Origin: Aegilops tauschii subsp. strangulata
Taxonomy: Eukaryota > Streptophyta > Magnoliopsida > Poales > Poaceae
Assembly (NCBI RefSeq): GCF_002575655.3
Contig: NC_053039.3
Coordinates: forward strand, 379,479,633-379,543,632
DNA: 64,000 nucleotides
Direction: 5' to 3'
The number at the start of each line of letters is the position of its first letter. The stretch's first letter is position 1. Below, one piece after another: positions 11,557-23,914 of the stretch. Position numbers and translations under genes: made by a program. The notes beneath the pieces were generated by a model. That model worked only from the letters and a program-made list of their open reading frames with translations. It was not told where the DNA came from and did no database searches.

Positions 11557-14500
11557 ACTCGCCCCCACTTGAAAGAATCTCGTCCCGAGATTTAGGGGTC
11601 GACGGAAAGAAAGTGGGATACTCCAGTCGAAGACGATCTTCTCGCTCCCAAGTAGCTTCTCTCTCGGAATGATGAGACCACTGAACCTTGAGAAACTTGA
11701 TGTTCTGATGTCGAGTGACACGCTCTGCTTGATCAAGAATGTGAACAGGGTACTCTCGATATGTGAGGTTATCTTGGAGATCAAGCGTTTCGTGGTCCAC
11801 TCCACGGATAGGATCCGAGAAGCAACGCCTGAGTTGAGAGACGTGGAAGACATCGTGAACTCGAGAAAGATGTGGGGGTAGTTCCAGCTGGTAGGCAACC
11901 TCTCCTCGTTTAGCGAGAATGCGAAAAGGACCAATGTAACGAGGAGCCAACTTGCCCTTGATTCCGAAGCGATGGGTACCCTTTAAAGGGGTCACCCGAA
12001 GTTAAGCCTTGTCGCCAACTTCATAAGCCACTTCCTTATGACGACGGTCATACTGGCTCTTTTGACGAGATTGTGCTGTTTTCAAATTCTCACGAATGAT
12101 GCGAACTTGCTCTTCTGCCTCCTGGATCATATCTGGTCCAAAGAATAGTCTTTCACCGGTTTCTAACCAGTTCAAAGGTGTTCGACATCTTCGTCCATAC
12201 AGAATCTCGAAAGGAGCTTTCTTGAGACTGGATTGATAGCTATTGTTATAAGCAAACTCGGCGAAAGGAAGACACTTCTCCCAATCCATACCAAATGAGC
12301 TAACGCAAGCTCTAAGCATGTCTTCGAGAATTTGGTTAACCCGTTCCACCTGACCACTTGACTGAGGGTGGAAAGCAGTACTGAAGGAAAGATGGGTGCC
12401 CATGCCAGTTTGGAAACTCTCCTAGAAATGAGAAGTGAAAAGACTACCACGGTCTGAATTGATCTCTAGTGGAACACCATGAAGTGAAACTACTCGAGAA
12501 ATATATAAGTCAGCGAGCTGACTAGCGGTGATATTCTCTCGAACAGGTAGGAAGTGAGCCACTTTGGAAAGACGATCAATGACTACAAAGATAGCATTAT
12601 TCCCTCTCTTGGTCCTGGGAAAGCCGGTGATGAAGTCCATACCAACTTTATCCCATTTCCACTCAGGAATAGCTAAAGGATGAAGGGTGCCAGCAGGTCT
12701 CTGATGTTCTGCCTTAACGCGACGACAAACGTCACAGTTAGCAATGAACTCAGTGATTTCTCTCTTCATCCTAGTCCACCAGAACCTCTGGCGTAGGTCC
12801 TGATACATCTTAGTACTACCGGGATGAATCTTGAGAGGAGATTCATGAGCCTCTTTAAGGATCAGTTGTCGTAGATGTTGATTCTTGGGAACCACCAAGC
12901 GATTCTCAAAGAAAACAACACCTCGATCATCTATAGAGAAACTTCCACCAACTCCCTTTTTAATGTTTCTCTTGATGCGGATAACACCCCTATCAAACTT
13001 CTGGTCAGAAATGATCTGATCCTCAAGGGTAGGTTTCGCCACCAAGGTAGAAAGGAATCCGTGAGGAGCAATGTGAAGATTAAGCTTACAGAATTCCTCA
13101 TGGAGAAGTGGTTGGCCCTGCTGCAACATAAGATTGTTGCAATAGGACTTACGACTTAGCGCATCAGCCATGACATTGCCCTTGCCTGGGGTGTAGGTAA
13201 TCCCTAAGTCGTAATCTGAGATCAACTCCAACCAACGTCTTTGCCTAAGGTTCAAATCTGGTTGGGTGAAGATATACGTGAGACTCTGGTGGTCAGTGTA
13301 AATCTCGCAACGTTTACCAAGAAGGTAATGTCGCCATGTCTTAAGTGCATAGACTACGGCTGCAAGCTCTAGATCATGTGTAGGATAATTATCCTCATGT
13401 GGATGCAACTGTTGAGATGCATAGGCAATCACATGGCGATCCTGCATAAGAATGCAACCTAGTCCCTGTCGTGAGGCATCGCAGTAGATAACAAAGTCTT
13501 TAGTGAAATCTGGTGGCACAAGTATGGGAGCAGAAGTCAGGCGTCTTTTCAGTTCCTCAAAACTGTACTCACACTGTGGGGACCACTCAAACTTTTTATC
13601 TTTCTTGAGAAGTTCCGTGAGAGGTTTGGCCACTTTGGAGAAGTTCTCAATGAAGCGGTGACAATAACTAGCTAGACCAAGGAAACTCCTAACTTGTTTA
13701 ACGGTTTCAGGTGGAGTCCAATCAAGAACGGCCTGAACTCTTTCGGGATTGACAGCAATGCCCTTACCAGAGACCACGTGGCCCAGGTAGGTCACTTCTG
13801 GCAACCAAAATTCGCACTTGGAGAACTTGGCATAAAGGCGGCGCTCTCTGAGTTTCTCTAACACAAGTCTAAGATGTTCGGCATGCTCTTCCTCGTTCTT
13901 CGAGTAAATAAGGATATCATCGAGGTAAACCATGACGAACTTGTCTAAGTACTCCATGAAGATCGAGTTCATCAAACGGGAAAAGGTAGCTGGAGCATTG
14001 GTTAGACCAAAGGACATGACGGTGTACTCGTACTAGCCATAACGAGTGACAAAAGCCGTCTTAGGAATGTCCCTGTTTCTAATCTTGATTTGGTGGTAGC
14101 CTAACCTCAAATCCATCTTGGAAAAGATTGAGGATCCAGCGAGCTGATCATACAGGTCGTTGATCCTGGGGAGCGGATACTTGTTCTTTATCATGACCAA
14201 ATTAACAGGACGATAATCTACAACCATCCGGTCCGTACCATCCTTCTTCTTGATGAAGAGAATGGGGCAAGCCCAAGGAGAAGAACTAGGATGGATGAAA
14301 CCCTTTTGCAAGGACTCATCAAGTTGTTTCTTAAGCTCAGCTAGCTCTAAGGGTGCCATCTTGTAAGGTCTCCTAGAGATTGGGGCGGTTCCTGGGATAA
14401 GATCTATGAAAAGCTCTACATCTCTGTCAGGTGGAACACCTGGCAGTTCTTCTGGAAGGACATCCGGAAAGTCACGGACTACCGGGATATCCTCAAGGTC

Positions 14501-16021
14501 TGGAAGAGGGCTGGCATTAAGAGAATAAAGCTGACACTTTGCAATTCTGGTGGAGACAGTCACTATCTTGCCAGATGGGTGTGTAAGCTGAACAGACCTG
14601 GTGTAACAATCAATCTTGGCATAATGAGCTTTCATCCAGTCCATACCCAAGATGATGTTAATATCTGAAGAATTAAGAGATATTAAGGAAGCTAGGAATA
14701 CAAGTCTGTCAACATGTATTTCATTGCCATAACTTATCCTAGAAGTTTGCCATTTGGATCCAGGAGTTTGAATGAGTAGTGGGGAGGGCATATCACAAAA
14801 TGACATGTCATGCAAGCGGGCATAACTTTCGGAAATGAAGGAATGAGATGCCCCAGTATCGAACAGAACCGATGCTGGATGACAGTTTACAAGGAGTGTA
14901 CCAAGAACGACATCTGGATCATCATGAGCGTCTTTAGCTGAGACGTGATGCACACGTCCATGTTCAATGGGAGCTGACTTGGCACTGATCATCTTGCGTG
15001 ATGGCTTACTACCACGGCCAACAGACTTCTCGGGCTGGGGTGGAGCAACACTGGTCTGAGTGCAAATATGGGCAATGTGGCCTGGCTCTCCGCACTTGTA
15101 ACAAATCTTGGAGGTAGGACGTGGACCCGCATTGGCAGGCGGTCCACCAATAGGCCTGGGTGGAGCATATGGCTGAACTGGGTGAGGCGCCACATAAGAT
15201 GGCGTCGGTGTGTAGCCGGGTGGAAGAGCAGAGTTGGGAACCCAAATCCGGCGCTTCTGAGAACTAGAACCGGAGGAAGAACCCAAATCACGGGTGTGCT
15301 TACGAGACTCCTCGTAAGTGAGCTGAGCTGTCTCCGCATTAATGGCCTTGTTCACAAGAGCCTGGAATGTATTGCAATGGTGCAAGTGGAGATCACGACG
15401 CAACTTGGGGTTGAGACCCTTCCGGAACCTAGCCTGCTTCTTGGCGTCCGTGGACACTTCTTCTGTAGCATAGCGGGCGAGGTTCTCAAACTCTCTACTG
15501 TAAGCATCAACAGCCATCTTACTCTGGGTGAAACTACAGAACTCTTCTCTCTTGCGATCGATGAGGGCTTCAGGAATGTGATGCTCGCGAAAAGCCTCAG
15601 TGAAATCTCTCCAGGTAGGAATCTGACCAGCTGGAAGCATAGCCTCATAGTTCTGCCACCAAAGACTAGCAGGACCTTCCAGGTGATATGCAGCATAGGT
15701 CACCTTGTCACTTTCAGCTCTGTTCGCAGAACGGAGCTTGTGTGTGATACTACGGAGCCAGTCATCTGCATCGAGTGGTTCAATGGAATGATGGAAGGTG
15801 GGTGGTTTCAGACCAATGAAATCATGGATGGTCGCTGACTCTTTGCACTGGGGTGCGGTGTTCTCCTCGATACGTACTAACAAGCGGTTAGACTCATGCT
15901 TGTTCCTCTCCATCTCTAACATGAACTCTGCCAACGAAGGCTGGTCGGGAGGATCCTCCCCATCTCTACCACCTCCGTGGTTCAGGCAACGAGCAACAGA
16001 ACTTCGGTTAACTGACGACAT
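11543..16021 (-). pseudogene. Gag-pol polyprotein of Tekay-like chromovirus, three in-frame stops
   Basis: One reading frame of about 1,490 codons starts at MSSVNRSS (16,021) and ends at 11,543. Domains in order, with approximate residues: Gag (110-240, WWQNYEAML), CCHC zinc knuckle (about 305, [14 protein letters not shown]), aspartic protease (about 385, LFDTGAS), reverse transcriptase (535-720, YLDD), RNase H (about 845), HHCC integrase zinc finger (1060-1100), integrase core (1128-1230) and chromodomain (about 1418-1468). Stops interrupt it at 14,033-14,035 in reverse transcriptase, 12,422-12,424 in the integrase core and 12,002-12,004 before the chromodomain; the frame is otherwise unshifted. 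The final codons and stop run 14 bases into the 3' LTR, so the polypurine tract is coding. This copy cannot make a full polyprotein. Confidence 0.95.
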
Positions 16022-16496
16022 CCTGAGAAGCGGAACCAAGGACGGAGTCAACATCAACTATAGGATACAGTATGTAGCTCAAGGAAATTAGTATCTCTCG
16101 AACTCCTAGGACAAATCCGGTAGCATAACGGCAGTAAAATGCTCAAAATGAGACATTCTGCAAATGATGGGGTAGTACCACAACTCAACATCGTCACTCA
16201 AGGTTCTGAGATAGTACTAATCAACTACACCGGAAGTACTCGAAAACTGGAGTATGACTTTGATCAACCAATCCTATGAGACTACGAAATAGTAACACGT
16301 GTTCCTGATAGACAGAAGAGAAAGCCTAGTTCCTTAACCCTGTAGGACAAATAGGATGACTCAGATCAGAAGGGCATGAGGTATAAGGAGTAAAAAGAGC
16401 CTTACGTTCCCTTCCACAATCAATTCCCCTATATAACCAAAACAATTCTAGACTCAACTTCGACCAATATGGCTTGGTAAACCTACAGGGAGTCAG

Positions 16497-16509
16497 GCTT
16501 TGATACCAA
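16497..16509 (-). other. Primer binding site of the Tekay-like element
   Basis: On the - strand, TGGTATCAAAGCC lies a few bases inside the 5' LTR. It matches the complement of the 3' end of plant initiator tRNA-Met, with one difference from the usual TGGTATCAGAGC. Confidence 0.85.
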
Positions 16510-16512
16510 AGC

Positions 16513-17512
16513 TGTCAGGACCCCAATTCCAAGTCACATCGATCTAGCCGGTAACACCTCATATCACTTTGCCGCCTCACGCATGGTATTCCCACGGGTG
16601 TCGCCTTCCCATGGCCCGGGACCGTTTGCGCCTTTTGGCTCACGTATATGATAGTGTCGCTAGCATCCATATGACAGAGAACCCGGGCCGACATGACTAG
16701 TCATGAACCCAAAGTGGCACTAACTTACGGCGACAGGCATACATGAATCAACATCGAGCATGTCGGTCAGCAGCGTGCGAATCCGGGCTGTAGCACTGGG
16801 CTAACAGGACTCCGGTGAACCGGGCTGTAGCACGCTAGGCAGGACTCCGGATGTCACCGCGTGACATTTCCCTAAAGGGACAGACACAGGAACGAAGTGA
16901 ATCACATGCCGGCCAGTCAAGTGTTCCGGAGAAGTAGTGCTGGGCTAGCAGGACTCCGGTGAACCGGGCTGTAGCGGACTACTATGGCTCATGGAAGCAC
17001 AAGACTACATTTCCCCATAAGAGAGGCTACCAAGGATAAACAACTAGGTTGTCGGATCCCACACATACCAAGCATTTCAATCATACACACAATATGCTCG
17101 ATATGTGTAAATACAACATGGCATCACAGCATAACTCTACGACTCAAGTATTTATTCATTAGGCTCCGAGGAGCCAAGTATTACAAACAGGGGTCTCATG
17201 ACCCAACATTCAGAGCATACAAGCAACAAGCACATGCGGAAGCTTAACTTGTCTGAGTACAGACAACTACAAATGAAAAAGGCTGAAGAGCCTGACTATC
17301 TAAAACATCCGATCAAGATCGTAGCTGAGGTACAAGCTACTTGTCGAAGTCCACGTAAACTAGTAAGACCGAAGTCTCCACTGCAAAAACATAAATAAAG
17401 CAATGTGAGTACAAAGGTACTCAGCAAGACTTACATCATATCCTATCATACATGCATTTGTATCCAGAAGGTAATGTGGGGTTTAGTTGTAGCAAACCAG
17501 CTTTGACTCAGT
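16513..17512 (-). repeat. 5' LTR of the Tekay-like element, inner segment
   Basis: Matches 7467-8466 of the other LTR closely, then stops abruptly at 17,512. The segment equivalent to 8467-10,589 of the intact LTR is absent. The LTR resumes at 30,054. Confidence 0.93.
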
Positions 17513-17523
17513 AGCAAACCAGC
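17489..17523. repeat. Deletion junction with duplicated 13-base filler
   Basis: GTAGCAAACCAGC occurs at 17,489-17,501 and again at 17,511-17,523. Host LTR homology ends at 17,512 and homology to the internal region of the nested element begins at 17,521. The bases between are explained by the second copy of the short motif. This is the usual scar of end-joining with templated filler DNA. Confidence 0.75.
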
Positions 17524-18190
17524 CTCGTCTCGAGCTCCTGCAAACAGCAGTGGAGGAGAAGGAACGGGAGTAGGAACAAGGCCAGGTGTGAGGGAGAAGA
17601 GAGGAGCACCGCGCTCGTTTTATAGCTCGAGATCGCTGTACGGTGGGCGAGGTCCACCAGCGCCGCTCGTCGCGCGATCGCCGGTGTTCGGAGGCGAGTC
17701 CGCGAGCAGTGCCGATAGCGCACTGGCCCGCGAGGTGAGTGCACGCTGCCCCGGCAGCTAGCACGTCGCGCACTACCACGGTATGGCCTCGATGCCCTAC
17801 GAGCTAGGCATCGCCGGTGGAGGAAGCGCGGGAGAGCGCGCGAGAGAGAAGAGAGAGCCAGGGGTAGGAGAAGGGGCCGACAGTGGGCCCTGGGTCCACC
17901 TGTCAGCCAGAGAGAGCACTGTGCTCTCGGGTGCGACCAGCGTATTTTAGTAAATTAGAATTTATTCTAAATTACTTTTCTGCGTAGAAATATCTCGTTT
18001 TCCCTAACCGTGGATTTTTCCACACTACTCCAGTCTATCACACTGTGGTTTTCACACCACTTATTGCCCTCTCACTTTAGCCGCTTTGTTTTTGTGCAGT
18101 TAAATGATTCTCTTTTGATAAAAACAGTTTTTGTTCAAAACAGCTTTTAACAAATCTCGAGGACGAGATTTTTCTTAAGGGGGGTAGTGT
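17521..18190 (+). repeat. Partial extra copy of the internal 3' end of the nested element
   Basis: Aligns to 25,134-25,806 with few differences and ends in the same polypurine tract before the LTR. It begins inside the region that encodes the antisense membrane peptide and lacks that peptide's start and body, but retains its presumed TATA box near 17,618. Confidence 0.9.
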
Positions 18191-19610
18191 TGTGACACCC
18201 AAAAATTTTGACCTTGTTTTATTTTTTAAAATTTTGCCAGGAAATAAAACTTTTCCATTTGTCAAGATTTACCCTTTTATTATTTTCGATTTTTGCCCCT
18301 AATGGAAAACTTTCCAAAAGTTTTATTGGACTTATATGCCCTTTTTATAAAAACAATTCCATATCAGTGGATTTATCTGCATAATTAATTTCCAGGAGCT
18401 TTAATGCCTTTAAAATGATCTTTCATAATTTTGGAGCCCCTTTTTGCACTGCAAACTTTTGATAAGTGCCTTCAAAAATTTCACCAAAATTTGGGGATGT
18501 CATGTGATGTTTCCACATCACTTTTATGCAAAAATACCTTTTGGCCATTGGAGATTTTGAGCTCTACACCAACTTTTCCAATCTGGTCCAGTAGGCACTT
18601 TTGCACTACAACCCATTTAAATATTTCTTTAAAAATTCTTCCAAGTGTTTGGAGATGTCAGTGGATGCATACAATTCAACTCTGTGCAAAAACCCAGGGT
18701 TGTTCTTTGAAAAATTTGAGTGAATCAACCTCTTTTTCATTCTGGTCCAGTTTGGTGTTTTGAACTGCAGCCCCATTCTATTTTGCTCTAGTGCTCTTGA
18801 GCTTTTTCCTACCTATAGTACTCTCTGCCAAACTCTTAAGTCCAGGAGATTGTACCCTTTGGCATATTTTTGGTGCATGCAATGATAGCCTTTAGTTTCT
18901 GCCCAAAACTGGTTTTCTCCAAGACTTGCACTAACAAGTTTCTGGTTTTGCCCAAGTGATCGTACCACCATCTCCTGCATCTAAAGAGACCCTGATCTGG
19001 AGATTTTGGCCACTCCAAGAGTTGCCTAAGTGCACTTGGCATTTTGTCGAACACCTGGTATGCACAGTCTGTTTTGGCATGAGTTCCTTGTTTGCACTGT
19101 GAACTTGCTCCAATGACCCAGCAACCATGTCCACTGAGTGCCTTGCTACCCCTACCTCCATCCTGTGCAGTGCCAGCTCCACCCTCGCGCTCTAGACCGC
19201 ACTGGCATTTCGTCGAGCAGGTGCCGTGCATGCTCTGGGCGCGCCCAGAGCGCACGTTTTGCACGCGCGCGCACTGAGCCGACACGCCGCACTGCCGCAC
19301 TCGACGCGACCCGTCCCTGGCCCCTTCTGCATCGCTGAACCGCGCACTAGCCCGCCCCCTGCTCCACGGCATCTCTGGCGCCCTGCAGCGCCGCTGGCAG
19401 CGCCCTTGGCGGCAGGCCGGCGTCGGCAGCGGCCTCTGCCATGTCCGGCACCGCCCAAACCACACCAGCGCGCCAGCTGCCCCTGTGAATAGCTCGTGCT
19501 TATCCTCATGCTCGTCGGCACGCGTTCGTCGCCGCCACGACGCCCTGCAGCTACAGAAACGGTTGTCGCCGGCGATCCTATCTGCAGCCGCCGCGGTCCA
19601 ACCTCGAGCG

Positions 19611-19620
19611 CCTATATAAA
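19611..19620 (+). promoter_or_regulatory. LTR TATA box (left LTR)
   Basis: CCTATATAAA follows a GC-rich stretch; transcription would start about 30 bases downstream and define the R region. The same motif is at 27,228-27,237 in the right LTR. Confidence 0.7.
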
Positions 19621-21329
19621 GGGTCCCCGAGCTCGTTCAAGGCTTCAGGCGACATCAGACCCTCCCCGTGAAGCTTCCCACGCAGTAGATCGACCCGTAG
19701 TGGCCATCTTCCTCAACTCCGGCCAGTTCGGCCACCGCCAAGCTCCGGTGCGATTCGTCGCAACCAGCCGCTCTTTCGCCCGACCAACGCCACCAGTAGT
19801 TTCCTCTAGTCCATGCGGAGCTGCCCAACTACCCAACTTCGGTCAGAGACCACCGGAGCACAAAAGTCACTTCGCCACCGTAGCCTCCGTCCGCCGCGGA
19901 GCTCGCCGCCGGTGACCTCCTATGTCCCCACCTACCTAGCACCCACCCAGAGGACCGCCTCGGTCTGGCCGTTCCATCCCCGCTCCAGGATGCCCGTGTG
20001 GCGCTGCCGTTCGTCGACGGCGATCGCCGGAGCCCCGCTCCCGTCGGGTAGAAGAGAGGAGAAGGAGGGAAGAACGGTCAAACCTGACCAGTGGGCCCTC
20101 TGGACCCACTGTCAGTGACCCACGCGCCGTCTGCTCTGTTTTAAGTGAAGGCGCAGACGTCCTGAGTACGTTTCCTCTACTACGAAAGCGTATTTCCCCT
20201 CGAAACGTTTTCTTTTCTGGTTTTATTTAAAAACTGAGATTTGACCAAACTTTGACTGGCTATAACTTTTAAAATAAAACTCCTAATGAGTTGATTCTTT
20301 TTCCTACCCCTCTCAAATTTCATCTAGTTTATTTTAAGATTTATTTCAAAAATATTTGAGACAAATTTTTGTACTGTGTTTGAAATATTTGTTATTTGGA
20401 TATTTTGCAAAATAGGATCTTTGGAGAAAAGGGAAAGCTTCCAAAAAGTGCATCCCTTGCATACTCTTGAAGGCAAGCATTTCTGAACTCTGGCATGATA
20501 TTTTTGGGTGGTGTTTTGATACGGTTTCGACACCACTTTGACGTGGAGTGTATGCTATTATATGTGACGGTAAGATCATTCACATGAGTGCTTTTTGGAG
20601 ATATCTTGTGGTCAGCAATGGTTACGCTAGTGTTTTGGACCATCCTCGTGAGCCCCTCATGCATACCGGAAGGTAGCCGGAAAGTCGTGGTCTTGGGTAG
20701 ACACGAGCTTGTCCCTAGTCCCTCGTCGAGACGAGTATCTCCGGTATGGCATGGTGAGGCTTAATGAGTGGTGATTTATTCCACTAATGGTAATATTGTT
20801 GGAGGATACTTGGACCACCTGAGTCGGTCGTAGGTCGAGTCTTGATCAGTAGCTTCCCTATTTGTTGGTACCACCACTTGTCCCTGTCGCAGACGGGGTA
20901 TGGTTCAGTAAGTTGTCAACCCCTTACCAAAGCACACACCGTACGGAGAGGCCATAGTGGAAGATACCGGAGGCCTCCGGTAGGCATGCAACTTGGTCCG
21001 GGGGCATGGGTGTTTTCCGGTTGGGACCGAGAGGGGGGGCACCCCCTTAGAGCGCGCGAATAGAAATTTGATCCCATGCTACGTCGAGGTTGTAGCCTCC
21101 CCACTTAGAGTTTTGCTTGGCAGGTGTCGTGGGTGATTCCAGACATCGGTGAGTTAAGCCGGTGTGTGCAGGTCAGGCGTGTTTTCAATTAAAAGACCGT
21201 AGGCGGAATTAGTCCCGATGGACTAAATAAATCCGTTACTCGTGGGAAAATAGTACTCCCTCTGCAGAGGATATATCCTGTTGGTTAGCCATATTCTTGA
21301 GTAAGGACCACAGTCTGAGTTAAATCTGG

Positions 21330-21490
21330 TAACGGTATTCGAATGGAGAACGATTTAATTAGAGCTCAGTGACGGTTTTTCGGATGGAGACACGGCTAAC
21401 TGGATCATAGTAACGGTATTCGGATGGAGAACGAATCAGCTAGAACTCAGTGACGGTCTTCGGATGGAGAAACGACTAGACTAAATTTTT
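21330..21490 (+). repeat. Four 40-41 bp tandem repeats in the LTR
   Basis: Units start at 21,330, 21,370, 21,411 and 21,451 with TAACGGTATTCG or TGACGGTCTTCG, followed by GATGGAGA. Alternate units are more alike, suggesting duplication of a dimer. Also present in the right LTR near 28,947-29,105. Confidence 0.8.
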
Positions 21491-21621
21491 GTCCATGACC
21501 TGTGACATCTGAGGATCATGTTGTAATTTTATTATTATTATGGACTAACCATTTACATTATGTATTTTTGTTGAGTATCCCTAGGATGGTTCTACCTCCT
21601 GGATATTCACTGTGATTATTC

Positions 21622-21920
21622 TTTTATAAGCCCTTTATGTGGTGTCGCTCAGACGCCCGACTGCGGCATGCTTGTTGTTTATTTATCTTTTATAAGCCCT
21701 TTATGTGGTGTCGCTCAGACGCCCGACTGTGGCATGCTTGTTGTTTATTTATCTTTTATAAGCCCTTTATGTGGTGTCGCCCCGACGCCCGACTGCGGCA
21801 TTATTATTCTTGCAGTTTCCTCTCGAGGAGTCATTCAGACCCTCGTTTGGCACCCAGTACTATTATTCTTGCAGTTTCCTCTCGAGGAGTCATTCAGACC
21901 CTCGTTTGGCACCTAGTACT
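21622..21920 (+). repeat. 66-bp and 59-bp tandem repeats in the LTR
   Basis: Three units start TTTTATAAGCCCTTTATG at 21,622, 21,688 and 21,754 (66-bp spacing). Two units of a different 59-bp repeat starting TATTATTCTTGCAG follow at 21,802 and 21,861. The same arrangement occurs in the right LTR (29,239-29,537), so it predates this insertion. Confidence 0.88.
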
Positions 21921-22440
21921 TTACTTTGGATTATTTTGTTTTTTACCACATGTGTGCATCATGGTTTTTCCTATTTTTCGTGACAGGCGTGTGATCATAT
22001 AGTATTCCGGAGCACGTTTGATATATTATACCCGTGTTCTAAATGTTTGCGAGTACATTCAAACGTACTCACTGGCTTGTCCCTGGCTATTGTCTTGGCC
22101 AGATTTTTGCGCATGGAGATAAGCATCGCGGTGACAGCCTCGGAGCCTACGTGTTGACGATAGCAACCTTGCGAAGATAGGAGTTATCCTGGTCAGCTAT
22201 TCTTGTGGGAAATGGAGTCCCATAGATGCAGATGTATCCAACCGCTTCCGCCCTCAACCACTAGAAACCAAATGTTGTACTCCTAGGCCACAATGGTCTT
22301 GTACTACATATTTTTGTACCTTGCTTGGAATTCTTGTATCAAGTTGGTGCCTCACCAGCTAACGGTAATCCTGGGGCTGGTGAGCACAAAGGCCGTTTTT
22401 CTGGGAAATTATTATCCCAAAAATCCGGTCGTGACAGACT

Positions 22441-22453
22441 TGGTATCAGAGCC
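22441..22453 (+). other. Primer binding site of the nested element
   Basis: TGGTATCAGAGCC lies four bases after the left LTR end and is complementary to the initiator tRNA-Met 3' end. This fixes the + orientation of the element. Confidence 0.9.
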
Positions 22454-22690
22454 AGGCTGACCATTGGCTAACCCTATCTTAGCCAGGTCAATAAACCTAG
22501 GTTAACCAGACCACCAGACCTTAGCCTAACCCCGGTCAAGCTTCCCGCGTAAGATAGCCCCACAGTGACCCGACGCCTTTCGGCGGACGGTGCCCAACCT
22601 ATCAGCCTAGCCCGTCGATCACGTGCCAGTGACCGACACCCAACCCGTCTCTATCGCAAGCGTGCGGAGGAAGACTCCGTCCCCTTTTCC

Positions 22691-22697
22691 TATAAAA
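22691..22697 (+). promoter_or_regulatory. TATA box of internal gene unit A
   Basis: TATAAAA in a CCTATAAAAAGG context, 60 bases before the ATG of unit A at 22,751. A start of transcription about 30 bases downstream would leave a leader of about 30 bases. Confidence 0.55.
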
Positions 22698-22750
22698 AGG
22701 GCACGCTAGTCACAGCACAGCACAACCTCTTCCCCCAAAACCAAGCCACG

Positions 22751-23544
22751 ATGCCTGGTCCCATTGTTCACAATGAGACCACAGCGACGAACCTGGGGGG
22801 TTTTGTGACCGTGCTCGCAAACCTCACCCGCCGTGCCTACGCGTTAGAAGAGCCTCCTGAGTATGTTGTGTACCAGGGACCCATGTACGGTGAGAGCCGT
22901 CAGTACTGGGCCACTGTGCAATCTACGGTAGGGGTCTGTCGCCAGAACGCCCCTACAGGTTCACTGGCAGGACAACTTCCTTTGAGCCGCAAGCCATCCA
23001 ACTGGCAGCCCGAGAAGCTATAGTTCAACTCCGGCACTTGTCGCCCAGAGTTAACTGTCGCTCGTTCTACTACTACCGCAGTCGTGACGGGTATGGTAGG
23101 CCGCCCCAAGTTGCCAACGGAGACCACGAGATAGATCCTGCGCTGTTGCATCTGGTGCGCTATGTAAGCGCACTAGAGCAACTGTTCGATCAGGTCACCC
23201 TTGATCTGATCGCAGCTCGTGGAGAACTGGTTCGCCGAGCCCCGGCAAGGAGAGAAGCGGAGCCCGACACCGACAACCCAGTCGTCCTGTTCGGACACCC
23301 GATCGATCCCTTGAGGTCCGCGCCAGCCATCAACCAGAGTACTTTGGTGACCCCAGAAGCGCTTCGTCGTCTTTTGGGAACCCATTCCAACGGGATTGTG
23401 GCCAACAACCCCCGCGATGGTCATCACCACTTCCCCGACCCTGCAGCCCCTCAGCCTCAACCAGCAAATCCCGACGGTGATAACCGCGGAGAAGCATCGG
23501 CGTCCGCAAGGCCAACCCACTTAGACATTAACGTAGTAGACTAA
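22751..23544 (+). pseudogene. Retrotransposon-borne dsRBD-like protein, unit A (one frameshift)
   Basis: Starts MPGPIVHNETTATN (ACG ATG CC context) and ends DINVVD at 23,544, about 264 residues if read across a single-base loss near 22,919-22,921. I chose this ATG because unit B has a matching MPTPSIYL start and both lie downstream of a TATA box. Visible pattern: a PPEYVVYQ strand, a QYWATVQ strand, a YRFTG strand, then an AI..AAREAIVQLR helix. This is the strand-strand-strand-helix order with the Ala-Ala/Leu pattern of double-stranded-RNA-binding domains, but without the usual Lys-Lys at the helix start. A conserved second part (YYYRSRDGYG, DPALLHLVRYVSALEQL) and a Pro-rich tail follow. It is not gag or pol. 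The RNA-binding resemblance is my inference. Confidence 0.5.
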
Positions 23545-23840
23545 GTCGCTCGAGTTGTATCGAACCTTAGTTTTCCTACGCTTTGTAATGGTGTGGTCTT
23601 GTATCGCTTTTTTTTGCATGCTGTCTGCTTGAACGCTCCTATTTTTGGAGTAGTAACTATGCATGTGTACGTTAGCGTACAGTTGCATTTTTTAAATTTC
23701 GGGCGCAGCTACCAAGACCAACCCCGACGGCACCCACAGTAATGCGTCACATTTATGGGATGTGTATATCTGTGGCTTGACCCGAGAACAGGATCGACAG
23801 CCAGTTACCCTTCACTCCGGTAGATAACCCAGCCCGGTGC

Positions 23841-23848
23841 TATATAAA
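23841..23848 (+). promoter_or_regulatory. TATA box of internal gene unit B
   Basis: TATATAAA in GCTATATAAAGG, 74 bases before the ATG at 23,915. Its presence between unit A and unit B suggests separate transcription rather than one retroviral-type transcript. Confidence 0.55.
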
Positions 23849-23914
23849 GGCCACTTCGTGACCTTGCCAAGTATCCCTCGCCTTTGTGCGCAGCACTCAC
23901 AGCCATTCCTTGCC

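Larger units (their letters stand above)
18191..22436 (+). repeat. Left LTR of the nested retrotransposon (4,246 bp)
   Basis: Starts TGTGACACCC after the polypurine tract and ends CGTGACA before the PBS. Nearly identical to 25,807-30,053. Contains a GC-rich promoter-like block, a TATA box and three kinds of short tandem repeat. Open frames within it are duplicated in the other LTR and look compositional. Confidence 0.95.

Noticed and set aside
18836..19915. Overlapping 100-200-residue frames in the nested element LTR
   Set aside because: The same sequence at 26,452-27,531 has altered frames; no domain; LTR promoter/leader composition explains them.
22436..22460. A second full autonomous gypsy element
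   Set aside because: PBS and LTRs are complete, but no gag, protease, reverse transcriptase or integrase motif occurs anywhere in the 3.4-kb internal region.
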